Source: DAOUAG01 sp034432935 (lineage in GTDB: Bacteria; Chloroflexota; Dehalococcoidia; SM23-28-2; RBG-16-64-32). From it: 25,655 nucleotides of DNA. A program made the position numbers and the translations under genes. The notes beneath the pieces are model-generated. The model saw nothing but the letters and a program-made list of their open reading frames with translations, searched no databases and was not told the DNA's origin. The stretch is taken from positions 1 through 25,655 of the forward strand of contig DAOUBD010000057.1 of the NCBI GenBank assembly GCA_034432935.1. Direction: 5' to 3'. Below, piece after piece: positions 1 through 6,468 of the stretch (position 1 is its first letter; every line of letters starts with the position of its first letter).

Positions 1-315
1 GCCGGCCAAGGGGGCCGTGCCGTCAAGGTCTTCCGGGCGAAGAACGCGGAGGCCAGTCCCTACCGCTACAGCGTCGACCCCCAGGATCTCTTCCGCATCT
101 ACCGGGAGTGCGAGGAGAACGGGTGGGGCTTTCTGGCGATCTACCACTCCCACACGGCCAGCCAGGCCTACCCGTCGCCCACGGACGTGCGGCTCGCCTT
201 CTGGCCGGAGGCGCACTACGTGTTGGTCTCCCTCCAGGACGCCGCAAACCCGGTAGTGCGGGCCTTCCGGATACTGGACGGCGCGGTCAGCGAAGAAGAG
301 CTGCGGGCAGTATAG
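1..315 (+). CDS. JAMM/MPN+ metallopeptidase, C-terminal part (5' truncated)
   Basis: Open in frame 1 from the window edge to TAG at 313-315, so the N-terminus lies outside. The translation contains HSHTASQAYPSPTD, which fits the JAMM zinc signature (H-x-H followed by S-x2-D), so the zinc ligands and catalytic environment are present. Single-domain bacterial JAMM proteins (M67 peptidases) often process ubiquitin-like sulfur carriers of the ThiS/MoaD/CysO type or cleave related isopeptide bonds. About 104 residues are visible, roughly three quarters of a typical bacterial domain; the N-terminal catalytic Glu is missing because of the edge. The partner (sulfur carrier, E1-like or cysteine synthase) cannot be seen. 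Function beyond a metal-dependent isopeptidase is inference. Confidence 0.85.
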   Translation, partial: AGQGGRAVKVFRAKNAEASPYRYSVDPQDLFRIYRECEENGWGFLAIYHSHTASQAYPSPTDVRLAFWPEAHYVLVSLQDAANPVVRAFRILDGAVSEEELRAV

Positions 316-335
316 GACCCCTGTGCCGCAAGCGC

Positions 336-354
336 GGGCTTAGCCGCTAAGCCC
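336..354. terminator. Hairpin between convergent genes, possible bidirectional terminator
   Basis: GGGCTTAG (336-343), loop CCG, then CTAAGCCC (347-354): a perfect 8-bp stem with a 3-nt loop. It lies just after the plus-strand JAMM stop and includes the stop codon of the convergent membrane gene. There is no U-tract on either side, so it is not a canonical intrinsic terminator; the position between converging genes is the main argument. Confidence 0.45.
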
Positions 355-799
355 CGGCTGCCATCTCATCGCGGTACATGAGCACGCCGGCCACGGCGAT
401 CGCCGCCGCGCACACGATGCCGATGTAGAACCCGAACCCCAGGGAGCTGGACTCGTTGAGGAGCTTGATGATAATCAGGACAGCCACCGCGATGCCGCCG
501 CCGAGGTGGATCTTCGGCCAGGTGACACCGCTGACGTTGTCCGGGAGCGTGCCGGGCGATAGGTTGCGCACCGCGATTACGCCCATCATCGCCAGGGAGA
601 CCAGCACCGCCAAGATGGACCAGATGGCGCCGGGGGACTCCCAGCCATTGCGGTCGATGCTGCCGAAGGGGCCGAGGTCAACGCTGTACCACGGCAGAAA
701 GCTATCGATGAGGAGCACCAGGCCCGCTATCAGTATGATCTTCTCCCCGATGCCCAGGGCCTTGAACTTCTCCATGATATCGTTGGACTTACTTTCCAT
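347..799 (-). CDS. Small multi-pass membrane protein, unknown function
   Basis: A 150-residue protein with about four hydrophobic segments (near residues 17-35, 58-80, 98-112 and 120-140), a cytosolic-looking N-terminus rich in K/E, and a short exposed loop after helix 1 containing WYSVDLGPFGSIDRNGW. No catalytic motif is visible. The start is supported by AGGAGGGCGGG just upstream of the ATG at 799. A candidate promoter with a perfect TTGACA box lies at 865-893. The gene converges on the JAMM gene and is separated from it by a hairpin. I do not recognise the family beyond short Chloroflexota/Actinobacteria-type membrane proteins of unknown function. Confidence 0.8.
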   Translation of the reverse strand: MESKSNDIMEKFKALGIGEKIILIAGLVLLIDSFLPWYSVDLGPFGSIDRNGWESPGAIWSILAVLVSLAMMGVIAVRNLSPGTLPDNVSGVTWPKIHLGGGIAVAVLIIIKLLNESSSLGFGFYIGIVCAAAIAVAGVLMYRDEMAAGA

Positions 800-864
800 C
801 CCGCCCTCCTAAGACGAGCTAGACCGGATCGCTGCGGACACGACTGCTCTTGTCCGTTGCCTGA

Positions 865-893
865 ACGTTATTCCGTCGGCAGCCGATTGTCAA
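865..893 (-). promoter_or_regulatory. Candidate promoter for the small membrane protein
   Basis: On the minus strand a perfect TTGACA (888-893) is followed by a 17-nt spacer and TAACGT (865-870). The -10 is weak (3 of 6 matches to TATAAT), but the -35 and spacing are good. It sits 66 bp before the start codon at 799. Confidence 0.4.
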
Positions 894-931
894 GCTGCTT
901 ATACGAATTATCCGTCTATTGCCTCCTTTGG

Positions 932-959
932 TTGACAGACGCCTGCCTGCTGCTACATT
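932..959 (+). promoter_or_regulatory. Candidate promoter reading into the hairpin array and amidase
   Basis: TTGACA (932-937), 16-nt spacer, then TACATT (954-959) preceded by TG one base away, so an extended -10 of the TGnTAnnnT type. It faces right, about 40 bp from the oppositely oriented TTGACA at 888-893. If used, the transcript would begin near 966 and carry a leader of about 435 nt containing all seven hairpins before the amidase start at 1402. Confidence 0.5.
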
Positions 960-1063
960 AATCGTTTGTATAACGCCCTGCAAGGGGAAAGGGAAACCGT
1001 TTGTTGCAGTTTCGGAAGAATCCACCACGCCCTAAAGGGCGTGGCATGGAGATGGAGAAGCCA

Positions 1064-1134
1064 CCACGCCCTGAAGGGCGTGGCATGGCACCCTTCCGCA
1101 GGGTTCAGGCGATGCCCCAGCCTTTAGGCTGGGG
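1064..1134 (+). repeat. Composite repeat unit copy 1 (A hairpin + linker + B hairpin)
   Basis: A 71-bp unit: family A hairpin, a 31-nt linker containing GGCACCC and GCAGGGTTC, then family B hairpin. The second copy at 1199-1269 differs at about four positions, one in the A loop and three in the linker. The linker itself can pair weakly (ACCC with GGGT). The conserved linker means A and B were duplicated together as one unit. Confidence 0.85.
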
Positions 1135-1198
1135 TAGCCAGCCACCCTCCGCGCCGCCGCGCCGCCGGCAGCCCCGAATCGCTATGGCGAACAACCCA

Positions 1199-1269
1199 CC
1201 ACGCCCTAAAGGGCGTGGCATGGCACCCGTTCGCAGGGTTCTGGCGATGCCCCAGCCTTTAGGCTGGGG
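1199..1269 (+). repeat. Composite repeat unit copy 2 (A hairpin + linker + B hairpin)
   Basis: Second 71-bp copy of the A-linker-B unit, offset by 135 bp from the first. It uses the TAAA-loop form of hairpin A. It is followed directly by the 54-bp periodic B repeats. Confidence 0.85.
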
Positions 1270-1377
1270 TAGCGTACACCCCTCTCGCATCGCCCAGCAC
1301 ATGCCCCAGCCTTTAGGCTGGGGTAGCGTACACCCCTCTCGCAGCATCCCACGGATGCCCCAGCCTTTAGGCTGGGG
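1250..1377 (+). repeat. B hairpins repeated at a 54-bp period
   Basis: B hairpins begin at 1250, 1304 and 1358, exactly 54 bp apart. After each of the first two comes TAGCGTACACCCCTCTCGCA, followed by a variable stretch of about 11 nt and ATG. Part of the spacer is therefore conserved, which shows recent tandem duplication and argues against CRISPR. The last copy ends 24 bp before the amidase start, and its TAG (1378-1380) is the in-frame stop upstream of that gene. Confidence 0.85.
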
Positions 1378-1401
1378 TAGCGTACCGCCCGCCGCGATGC
1401 C

Positions 1402-2799
1402 ATGACCCCTGACCCAGCGCACCTCACCATCGCCCAGGCGGCAGACCTCCTTAGCCGGCGCGAGCTATCGCCCGTCGAACTGACGGAGGCCTGCCTTTCG
1501 CGCATCGAGGCCTTCGACGGGCGGCTCAACGCCTTCATTACGGTCACGGCAGAGGCCGCGCTGGAGGCGGCCCGGGCGGCGGAAAAGGAGATCGCGCGAG
1601 GCGAGTACCGGGGCCCCTTGCACGGCGTGCCGCTGGCCCTCAAAGACCTCTTCGACGTTGTGGGCGTCCGGACGACGGCGGGCTCCAAGATTCTGGCCGA
1701 TAACGTGGCCCAGGATGATAGCGCCGCGGCGGCGCGCCTCAAGGATGCCGGGGCCGTCCTGTTGGGCAAGCTCAACATGCACGAATTCGCCTTCGGGGCC
1801 ACCGGCGTCAACCCTCACTACGGGCCTTGCCGCAACCCGTGGGACACGGGCCGCATCACCGGCGGCTCCAGCTCAGGATCGGGAGCGGCCGTGGCCGCCG
1901 GCCAATGTCTGGCTGCTTTGGGCACCGATACGGGAGGCTCAATTCGTATACCAGCCTCCCTCTGCGGCGTTGTGGGGCTAAAACCCACCTTCGGGCGAGT
2001 GAGCCAGCGAGGCATCATACCTCTGAGCTGGTCCCTGGACCACGTGGGGCCCCTGACCCGCACGGTAGAGGACGCCGCCATCGTCCTCCAGGCCATCGCC
2101 GGCCACGACCCTAAGGATCCGTCTTCCGCCACAGATCCCGTTCCGCACTACACATCGGCCCTTGGCGACGGGGCCTCTGGGCTCCGCATCGGCATACCGA
2201 CGGAGTTCTTCTTCGAGAACGTGGATCCGGAGATCGAGGCCGCCGTACGAAAGGCCATCTCAGTCCTGGAGGCCCAGGGCGCCATCGCAGAAGAAGTGAG
2301 TCTCCCTCACATAGAAGAGATCCCGGCCGCCGTGGCCGCCATCATGCTCCCGGAGGCCCTCGCCTACCACCAACGCTGGATGGAGGAGCGGCCAGGGGAC
2401 TACGGCGACGATGTGCGTTACCGGCTGGAGCTAGCCGGCAGGTACTCGGCCGTTACCTATGTGCAAGCCCGGCGGCTACGGGAGACCGCCCGGGAGGAAT
2501 GGCGACAAGGGGTCTTCAGCCTGGTCGACATCATCGCAACCCCGACGACGGCCATCCCCGCGCCAGCCATCGAAGACGGCGGCTTGCAGACCACCCTAAA
2601 CCTCATCCGGCTCACCAACCCCTTCAACTTCCTCGGCCTTCCGGCCATCTCCGTCCCTTGCGGCTTTACGGCCTCCGGACTCCCCATCGGCCTCCAACTG
2701 GCGGGGCGCTGGTGGGAAGAGGCCACCGTGCTCAGGGCAGCCCACGCCTACCAGCAGGCCACGGAGTGGGCTCAGAGACGGCCCCAACTTTCGCCATAG
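1402..2799 (+). CDS. Amidase signature family enzyme (GatA-like)
   Basis: A 465-residue amidase signature enzyme. The Ser-cisSer-Lys triad is visible as K81 (in LALKDLFDVVG), S156 (in GGSSSGSGAAVAAG) and S180 (in TDTGGSIRIPAS); the 24-residue spacing of the serines is the family standard. These enzymes hydrolyse or transfer amide nitrogen. GatA of the tRNA-dependent amidotransferase is the closest architecture, but no gatC or gatB is nearby, so a free-standing amidase is more likely; the substrate is unknown. The ATG at 1402 is forced by an in-frame stop at 1378. No Shine-Dalgarno is visible, and the last repeat hairpin ends 24 bp upstream, so translation may depend on the structured leader. 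It is followed by a 117-bp gap before the flavoprotein gene. Confidence 0.9.
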   Translation: MTPDPAHLTIAQAADLLSRRELSPVELTEACLSRIEAFDGRLNAFITVTAEAALEAARAAEKEIARGEYRGPLHGVPLALKDLFDVVGVRTTAGSKILADNVAQDDSAAAARLKDAGAVLLGKLNMHEFAFGATGVNPHYGPCRNPWDTGRITGGSSSGSGAAVAAGQCLAALGTDTGGSIRIPASLCGVVGLKPTFGRVSQRGIIPLSWSLDHVGPLTRTVEDAAIVLQAIAGHDPKDPSSATDPVPHYTSALGDGASGLRIGIPTEFFFENVDPEIEAAVRKAISVLEAQGAIAEEVSLPHIEEIPAAVAAIMLPEALAYHQRWMEERPGDYGDDVRYRLELAGRYSAVTYVQARRLRETAREEWRQGVFSLVDIIATPTTAIPAPAIEDGGLQTTLNLIRLTNPFNFLGLPAISVPCGFTASGLPIGLQLAGRWWEEATVLRAAHAYQQATEWAQRRPQLSP

Positions 2800-2851
2800 C
2801 CCATCGGCCCAATCGGCCCGGCCTGGAAGGGCCATCCGGCCCTACGGGTAC

Positions 2852-2868
2852 ATACTCCCCGGGGGTAT
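2852..2868. promoter_or_regulatory. CsoR/CstR-like palindrome upstream of the SQR-like gene
   Basis: ATACTCCCCGGGGGTAT, an imperfect palindrome of C and G tracts flanked by TA, lies 48 bp before the start at 2917. CsoR-family repressors (copper CsoR, persulfide CstR) bind C/G-tract palindromes of this kind. A possible -10 (TATCCT, 2866-2871) overlaps it, without a good -35. A second site of the same type lies at 24427-24443, beside the csoR gene of this window. Regulator assignment is inference. Confidence 0.5.
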
Positions 2869-2916
2869 CCTCAAAGTGCAAAGACGAAATGCGGCGTAGC
2901 CGAGAGGAGGCGTGCC

Positions 2917-4173
2917 ATGAGCAAGCCATCGATTCTGGTTCTGGGAGGCGGTTTTGGAGGGCTAGAATCAGCCTTCTACCTGCGCATGAAGCTGGGCGAC
3001 AAGGCCCGCATTACTCTGGTCTCTGACCGGGACAAGTTCCTATTCAAGCCGAACACCATCTACATCCCCTTTGGCCTGGCGCCCGAAAAGCTCTTGGTGG
3101 ACATTACCAAGCCCGCCCGTCGGCGCGGCATAGAGTTCGCCCTGGCCCATGTGCAAGAGATCGACCCCGAAGCGCGGACGGTGAGGGCGGACGGCGAGAC
3201 CTTCAGCTACGACTTCCTGGTGGTCGCCACGGGGGCCGGCATGCGCCCCGGCGAAGTGCCCGGCCTCGAGGAGCACGCCCTCACGATCTGGACGCCGGAG
3301 GAGATGCTACGCCTGCGGGAGGCCTATGGGCGTCTGGTCGAAGAGGCCCGGGCCGGCCGACACAAGGAGGTTCTCTTCCTCGTGCCGCCCAACAACAAGT
3401 GCTCTGGGCCCCTTTACGAGATGGTCTTCATGCTAGACACCTGGCTCCGCCGCCAGGGGGTGCGCGAGCGGGTGGGCATCACCTGGACGACCTACGAGAA
3501 CACCTTCATCCAGGCCTTTGGCCCGCGCTTGCACGAGGTGGTCACCGAAGAGTTCCGGCGTCGCGGCATCACCGGACATCCGCGCTACACGGTCCAGCGG
3601 GTCGAGAAGGGCGCGGTGATCTACCAGAACGGCGAGACGCTTCCCTACGACCTCCTGGTCTCCTTCCCTCCTTACGTGGCCTCGACGCCTTTCCCGTCGC
3701 TCCCGGCTGACGAGCGGGGCTTCATCGCGGCCGAACTAGCCACTCGGCAGGTGAAAGGGCACCCCGACATCTACGTGGCGGGCGACGCCGGCGACTTTCC
3801 CGTCAAGCAGGCCTTCCTGGCCTTCCTCCAGGCTGATGCCGTTGCCGACCACATCGCCTCGCGCATCCTGGGCACCAAGGCGGAGCATCCCTTCGTGCCG
3901 GTGAGCATGTGCGTGATGGAGCAACTCGATAAGGCCACCTTCGCCCAGGTTCCCCTGCACCTCACCGGCCTGCCCGAGCGCCCCGTCGAGGTCCTGCCGG
4001 AGGACCGCCGGCTCTACAAAGTGGGATCTGGCGCTGCCTGGCGCCTGGGCAAGAAGATGTTGGGTCTGTACCTGCCTTGGCGCTTCGGCGCTGGCCAACC
4101 GTTCCACGCCGGCCTGCCATGGAAGGGGATGGAGCTGGGCCTAAAGGCGATGTCGGGTATCATGGCCAAGTAG
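2917..4173 (+). CDS. Sulfide:quinone oxidoreductase-like FAD flavoprotein
   Basis: A 418-residue pyridine nucleotide-disulfide type flavoprotein. The N-terminal dinucleotide fold starts ILVLGGGFGGLESA (residues 6-19), LVVATGAG (101-108) is the mid-chain FAD motif, and IYVAGDAGD (285-293) carries the ribose-binding Asp. C162 in NNKCSGP matches the SQR KCxGxP cysteine, and C332 lies near the position of the second redox cysteine; the third, more N-terminal SQR cysteine is absent. The C-terminus has amphipathic aromatic segments as in membrane-associated SQRs. Expected role: oxidise sulfide to sulfane sulfur at the membrane and reduce quinone. An NADH dehydrogenase-like or sulfide dehydrogenase-like flavoprotein is the alternative. 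AGGAGG lies 6 nt before ATG. OsmC and rhodanese neighbours support a sulfur role. Confidence 0.8.
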   Translation: MSKPSILVLGGGFGGLESAFYLRMKLGDKARITLVSDRDKFLFKPNTIYIPFGLAPEKLLVDITKPARRRGIEFALAHVQEIDPEARTVRADGETFSYDFLVVATGAGMRPGEVPGLEEHALTIWTPEEMLRLREAYGRLVEEARAGRHKEVLFLVPPNNKCSGPLYEMVFMLDTWLRRQGVRERVGITWTTYENTFIQAFGPRLHEVVTEEFRRRGITGHPRYTVQRVEKGAVIYQNGETLPYDLLVSFPPYVASTPFPSLPADERGFIAAELATRQVKGHPDIYVAGDAGDFPVKQAFLAFLQADAVADHIASRILGTKAEHPFVPVSMCVMEQLDKATFAQVPLHLTGLPERPVEVLPEDRRLYKVGSGAAWRLGKKMLGLYLPWRFGAGQPFHAGLPWKGMELGLKAMSGIMAK

Positions 4174-4251
4174 GACAGCCGGACGAAGCGGGCCGCCGAG
4201 GCACGGACAGCCTGTGCTCAGGCGCCACCCAGCTGAGCAGGAGGTTGAGGC

Positions 4252-4692
4252 ATGGAAGAAAAGCCCCTTGAGGTGACCCTGAACCTCCAGGGCGGCTACC
4301 GTTTTCTCGTCGACTTTCACCAGGACGGTGTGCCGCCGCTGCTGGTCGATGAGCCGCCGCCCCTCGGAGAAGGCGCCGGGCCGGGCGCGTCCCGAGTCCT
4401 CTTGGCAGCCATCGCCAACTGCCTCAGCGCCAGCGCCCTCTATTGCCTGCGCAAGGCCCGCATCGATGTGAAGGCCATGCGCACAGAGGCCAGCGCCTCG
4501 CTGACGCGTAACGACCAGGGGCGCCTACGCATCGGGCGAGTGAGCGTCAGGCTCGAGCCGGTGGTGGCCGCCGGAGACGAGTCCCGGATGCGGCGCTGCC
4601 TCGAGCTGTTCGAGGACTTCTGCACCGTCACCCAGAGCGTGCGCGGGGGCATCGACGTGGAGGTGCAGGTAGAACCGCGGGCCAGCGGTTAG
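4252..4692 (+). CDS. OsmC/Ohr family thiol-redox protein
   Basis: A 146-residue OsmC-fold protein. The two characteristic cysteines are visible: C57 at the start of the central helix (AAIANCLSAS) and C124 (FEDFCTVTQSV). The Ohr-specific CPYS pattern is not present. OsmC-like proteins reduce organic hydroperoxides or persulfides, and they are often linked or fused to sulfurtransferases. AGGAGG lies 7 nt before ATG, 78 bp after the SQR-like gene, so the two are probably co-transcribed. The stop TAG (4690-4692) overlaps the stop TAA (4689-4691) of the convergent rhodanese by two bases, so there is no room for a terminator between them. Confidence 0.85.
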   Translation: MEEKPLEVTLNLQGGYRFLVDFHQDGVPPLLVDEPPPLGEGAGPGASRVLLAAIANCLSASALYCLRKARIDVKAMRTEASASLTRNDQGRLRIGRVSVRLEPVVAAGDESRMRRCLELFEDFCTVTQSVRGGIDVEVQVEPRASG

Positions 4693-5519
4693 CGGACGAT
4701 GGGGGTGTCGTCGCGGTTGCCCCACTCCGCCCAGGAGCCGTCGTAGTTCTTCACCCGGGGATAGCCCATCAGCCGCAAGACGAACGTGCCGTGCGCCGCA
4801 CGGATGCCTGCCTGTCAGTGGGCGTAGATGGTCTTATCCGGGGTGATGCCTTTGGCCTCCAACTTTCGGCGGATCTCGTCCGCGGGCAGCAGGATGCCCG
4901 AACGCTCAGGAGGCGCCGTCAGCTCCAGCCACTCCAAGTGGACGGCGCCGGGGATATGACCGGCCCGCCGGTTCTCCCGCGGGTCATCCCCGGTGTGCTC
5001 TGCCCGGGAACGAACGTCCCAGATCACCACATCCTCTCGGCCGATGGCCGCCCGGACGTCCTCGATGGTGCACAGGCAATCGCTGCCCGGCCTCACGTGG
5101 AAGGGCTCGGGCTGAATCGCGGGCTGCTCTTTGGTCACGGGCCGGCCCTCGTTGAACCACTTGTGGAAACCCCCGTTCAGGACCTTGCACTGGCTGTGGC
5201 CGTAGTAGTCCAGCGCCCACCAGAGCCGGGCGGCGTAGAGGCCGCCCATGCCGTCGTAAGCCACTACCGTGTGGCGGTCACCTATGCCATGTTCCGACAT
5301 CGTCCGGGCGAAGATGTCTGGCGGCATGACGTGCTCCGGCCGTTCGGGGTCCTTCAGATAGTGGTGCACGTTGAGGCCCACGCTGCCGGGGATGTGCAAC
5401 CTCTGGTAGGCGGGGAACTCATCGCAATCGACGATGCGTATCGATGGGTCGTCCAGGTGTTCCGCCAGCCAGGAGGTCTCCGCCAGCAGCTCGGGGTGGG
5501 CGTAACCTGAGGGCATCAT
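4689..5519 (-). CDS. Two-domain rhodanese with in-frame TGA at the catalytic cysteine (predicted selenoprotein)
   Basis: Reading through the TGA at 4815-4817 gives a 276-residue two-domain sulfurtransferase of the SseA/TST type (E. coli SseA is 281 residues with catalytic Cys238). Domain 1 (about 12-130) has the usual inactive site, VVAYDGMGGLYAARLWW, with Asp instead of Cys. Domain 2 (about 150-276) has WDVRSRAEH, RRAGHIPGAVHLEW, then YAH-U235-QAGIRAAH, LMGYPRVKNYDGSWAEWGN and a TAA stop. The TGA falls exactly on the catalytic cysteine, and downstream conservation is intact. A SECIS-like hairpin follows at once (4789-4803). The start ATG at 5519 has AAAGGAG just upstream; the frame extends to 5681 but that part looks non-coding. 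Expected reaction: transfer of sulfane sulfur from thiosulfate or 3-mercaptopyruvate to a thiol or cyanide acceptor. A nonsense mutation or sequencing error is the alternative. Confidence 0.85.
4789..4803 (-). promoter_or_regulatory. Bacterial SECIS-like hairpin downstream of the rhodanese TGA
   Basis: On the mRNA, UGA is followed by 11 nt and then CCGUGC-GGC-GCACGG: a perfect 6-bp stem with a 3-nt apical loop starting GG. The loop G is about 18 nt after the UGA. Known bacterial SECIS elements lie inside the coding region right after the UGA, have a short upper stem, and need a G in the first loop positions at this distance for SelB binding. The match is to general rules; SelB binding is not shown. 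Confidence 0.7.
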
Positions 5520-5640
5520 GGCTCCTTTCGCTATATAATGCGGCACGGTAGCGCCGGGGCGACCATCAGGCCTCGCCCAAGCATTATAACGCCAGCAGAC
5601 CGTGACACAGCAGAGGACACACCAAGGACAACCCGCACCC

Positions 5641-6468
5641 ATGACCATCGGTGGCCGCACCTTCGTGTGGGGTGAGCGCACCTACATCATGGGCATCCTC
5701 AACGTCACGCCCGACTCCTTCGCCGGCGACGGGATCGCCTACGATGTCGATGGGGCCGTGCGGCGGGCCGTGCAGATGCGGGAAGACGGCGCAGACATCA
5801 TCGACGTCGGCGGCGAGTCCACCCGGCCTGGGTTCCAGCCGGTGCCGCCAGAAGAAGAGATCCGGCGGACCGCGCCCGTGATCCAGCGGCTCCGGCGGGA
5901 GCTAGACATCCCCATCAGCATCGATACCGCCAAGGCCGCCGTGGCCCGAGCGGCCGTGGAGGCCGGCGCCCACATGATCAACGACGTTCATGGCTTCCGT
6001 CAGGATCCGGGCATCGCTGCGGTCGCCGCCAGCAGCGGGGTCCCGGCGGTGGTCATGCACAACCAGCGGGGCCGGGAATGCCGCGACGTCATCGGCGAAA
6101 TCGTAGCGGGCCTCCTGGAGAGCCTGGGCATCGCCAAGGAGCATGGCCTGGAAGAAGACGCCGTCATCGTAGACCCGGGCTTCAACTTCGGTTGGACCGT
6201 GGAGCAGGCGCTGGAGATGCTGCGGCGGCTGAGGGAGTTACAGGTGCTGGGGCGGCCCATCCTGGTGGGCACCTCCCGCAAGTCGGTCATCGGCACCGTC
6301 CTGGGCGGCCTGCCTGTGGAAGAGCGGCTGGAGGGCACCGCCGCCACCGTGGCCATCGCCATCGCGAACGGCGCCGATATCGTCCGCGTGCACGACGTGC
6401 GGGAGATGGCGCGGGTGGCCCGCATGAGCGACGCCATCGTGCGGGGCTGGAGCAAGGGCGCAACGTGA
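5641..6468 (+). CDS. folP: Dihydropteroate synthase
   Basis: A TIM-barrel enzyme joining p-aminobenzoate to 6-hydroxymethyl-dihydropterin pyrophosphate in folate synthesis. Visible motifs: IMGILNVTPDSF (pyrophosphate-binding loop), DIIDVGGESTRPG, ISIDT, MINDVHG, VVMHNQRG, DPGFNFGWT and GTSRKSVIG. From ATG 5641 the protein is 275 residues, close to E. coli FolP (282). A GTG at 5602 would add 13 residues but has no Shine-Dalgarno; AAGGA lies 12 nt before 5641. The 5520-5640 intergenic region between folP and the divergent rhodanese contains a TATAAT (5534-5539), with no convincing -35. The stop overlaps the next gene (GTGA). Confidence 0.95.
   Translation: MTIGGRTFVWGERTYIMGILNVTPDSFAGDGIAYDVDGAVRRAVQMREDGADIIDVGGESTRPGFQPVPPEEEIRRTAPVIQRLRRELDIPISIDTAKAAVARAAVEAGAHMINDVHGFRQDPGIAAVAASSGVPAVVMHNQRGRECRDVIGEIVAGLLESLGIAKEHGLEEDAVIVDPGFNFGWTVEQALEMLRRLRELQVLGRPILVGTSRKSVIGTVLGGLPVEERLEGTAATVAIAIANGADIVRVHDVREMARVARMSDAIVRGWSKGAT

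Larger units (their letters stand above)
1025..1377. repeat. Array of seven palindromic hairpins in two families
   Basis: Family A is CCACGCCCTAAAGGGCGTGG at 1025-1044 and 1199-1218, with a TGAA-loop variant at 1064-1083. Family B is CCCCAGCCTTTAGGCTGGGG at 1115-1134, 1250-1269, 1304-1323 and 1358-1377. Each has an 8-bp GC-rich stem and a 4-nt loop. The loop reads TAAA in A and TTTA in B, so the two families face opposite directions and share the core CCTAAAGG when oriented alike. Such short GC-rich imperfect palindromes resemble IS200/IS605 end hairpins, PATE/MITE derivatives or REP elements. No transposase gene is present here, so the mobile origin is inference. The rest of 800-1401 holds the two promoters and nothing else I can support. 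Confidence 0.9.

Noticed and set aside
819..1028. Minus-strand frame of 69 codons
   Set aside because: It covers two promoter candidates, has no domain-like sequence and no ribosome binding site.
1250..1377. CRISPR array (regular palindromic repeats 54 bp apart)
   Set aside because: Only three regular copies, and the spacers share about 20 nt of identical sequence. No cas genes. The pattern is tandem duplication of a hairpin element.
1001..1405. Reading frames through the repeat array giving repeated PPRPKGRGM and MPQPLGWGS peptides
   Set aside because: The frames stay open because repeat spacings (39, 51, 54, 135) are multiples of three. Both strands give equally repetitive peptides, no ribosome site is seen, and the hairpins explain the sequence.
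4815..4817. TGA as the true end of the rhodanese gene
   Set aside because: It would cut the protein just before the catalytic loop, while the next 41 codons match the family and a SECIS-like hairpin follows. A chance mutation cannot be fully excluded without reads.
5520..5681. Extended N-terminus of the rhodanese
   Set aside because: The added 54 residues are Cys/Trp-rich and unlike the family. They overlap the folP start region, and ATG 5519 has a clear ribosome binding site.
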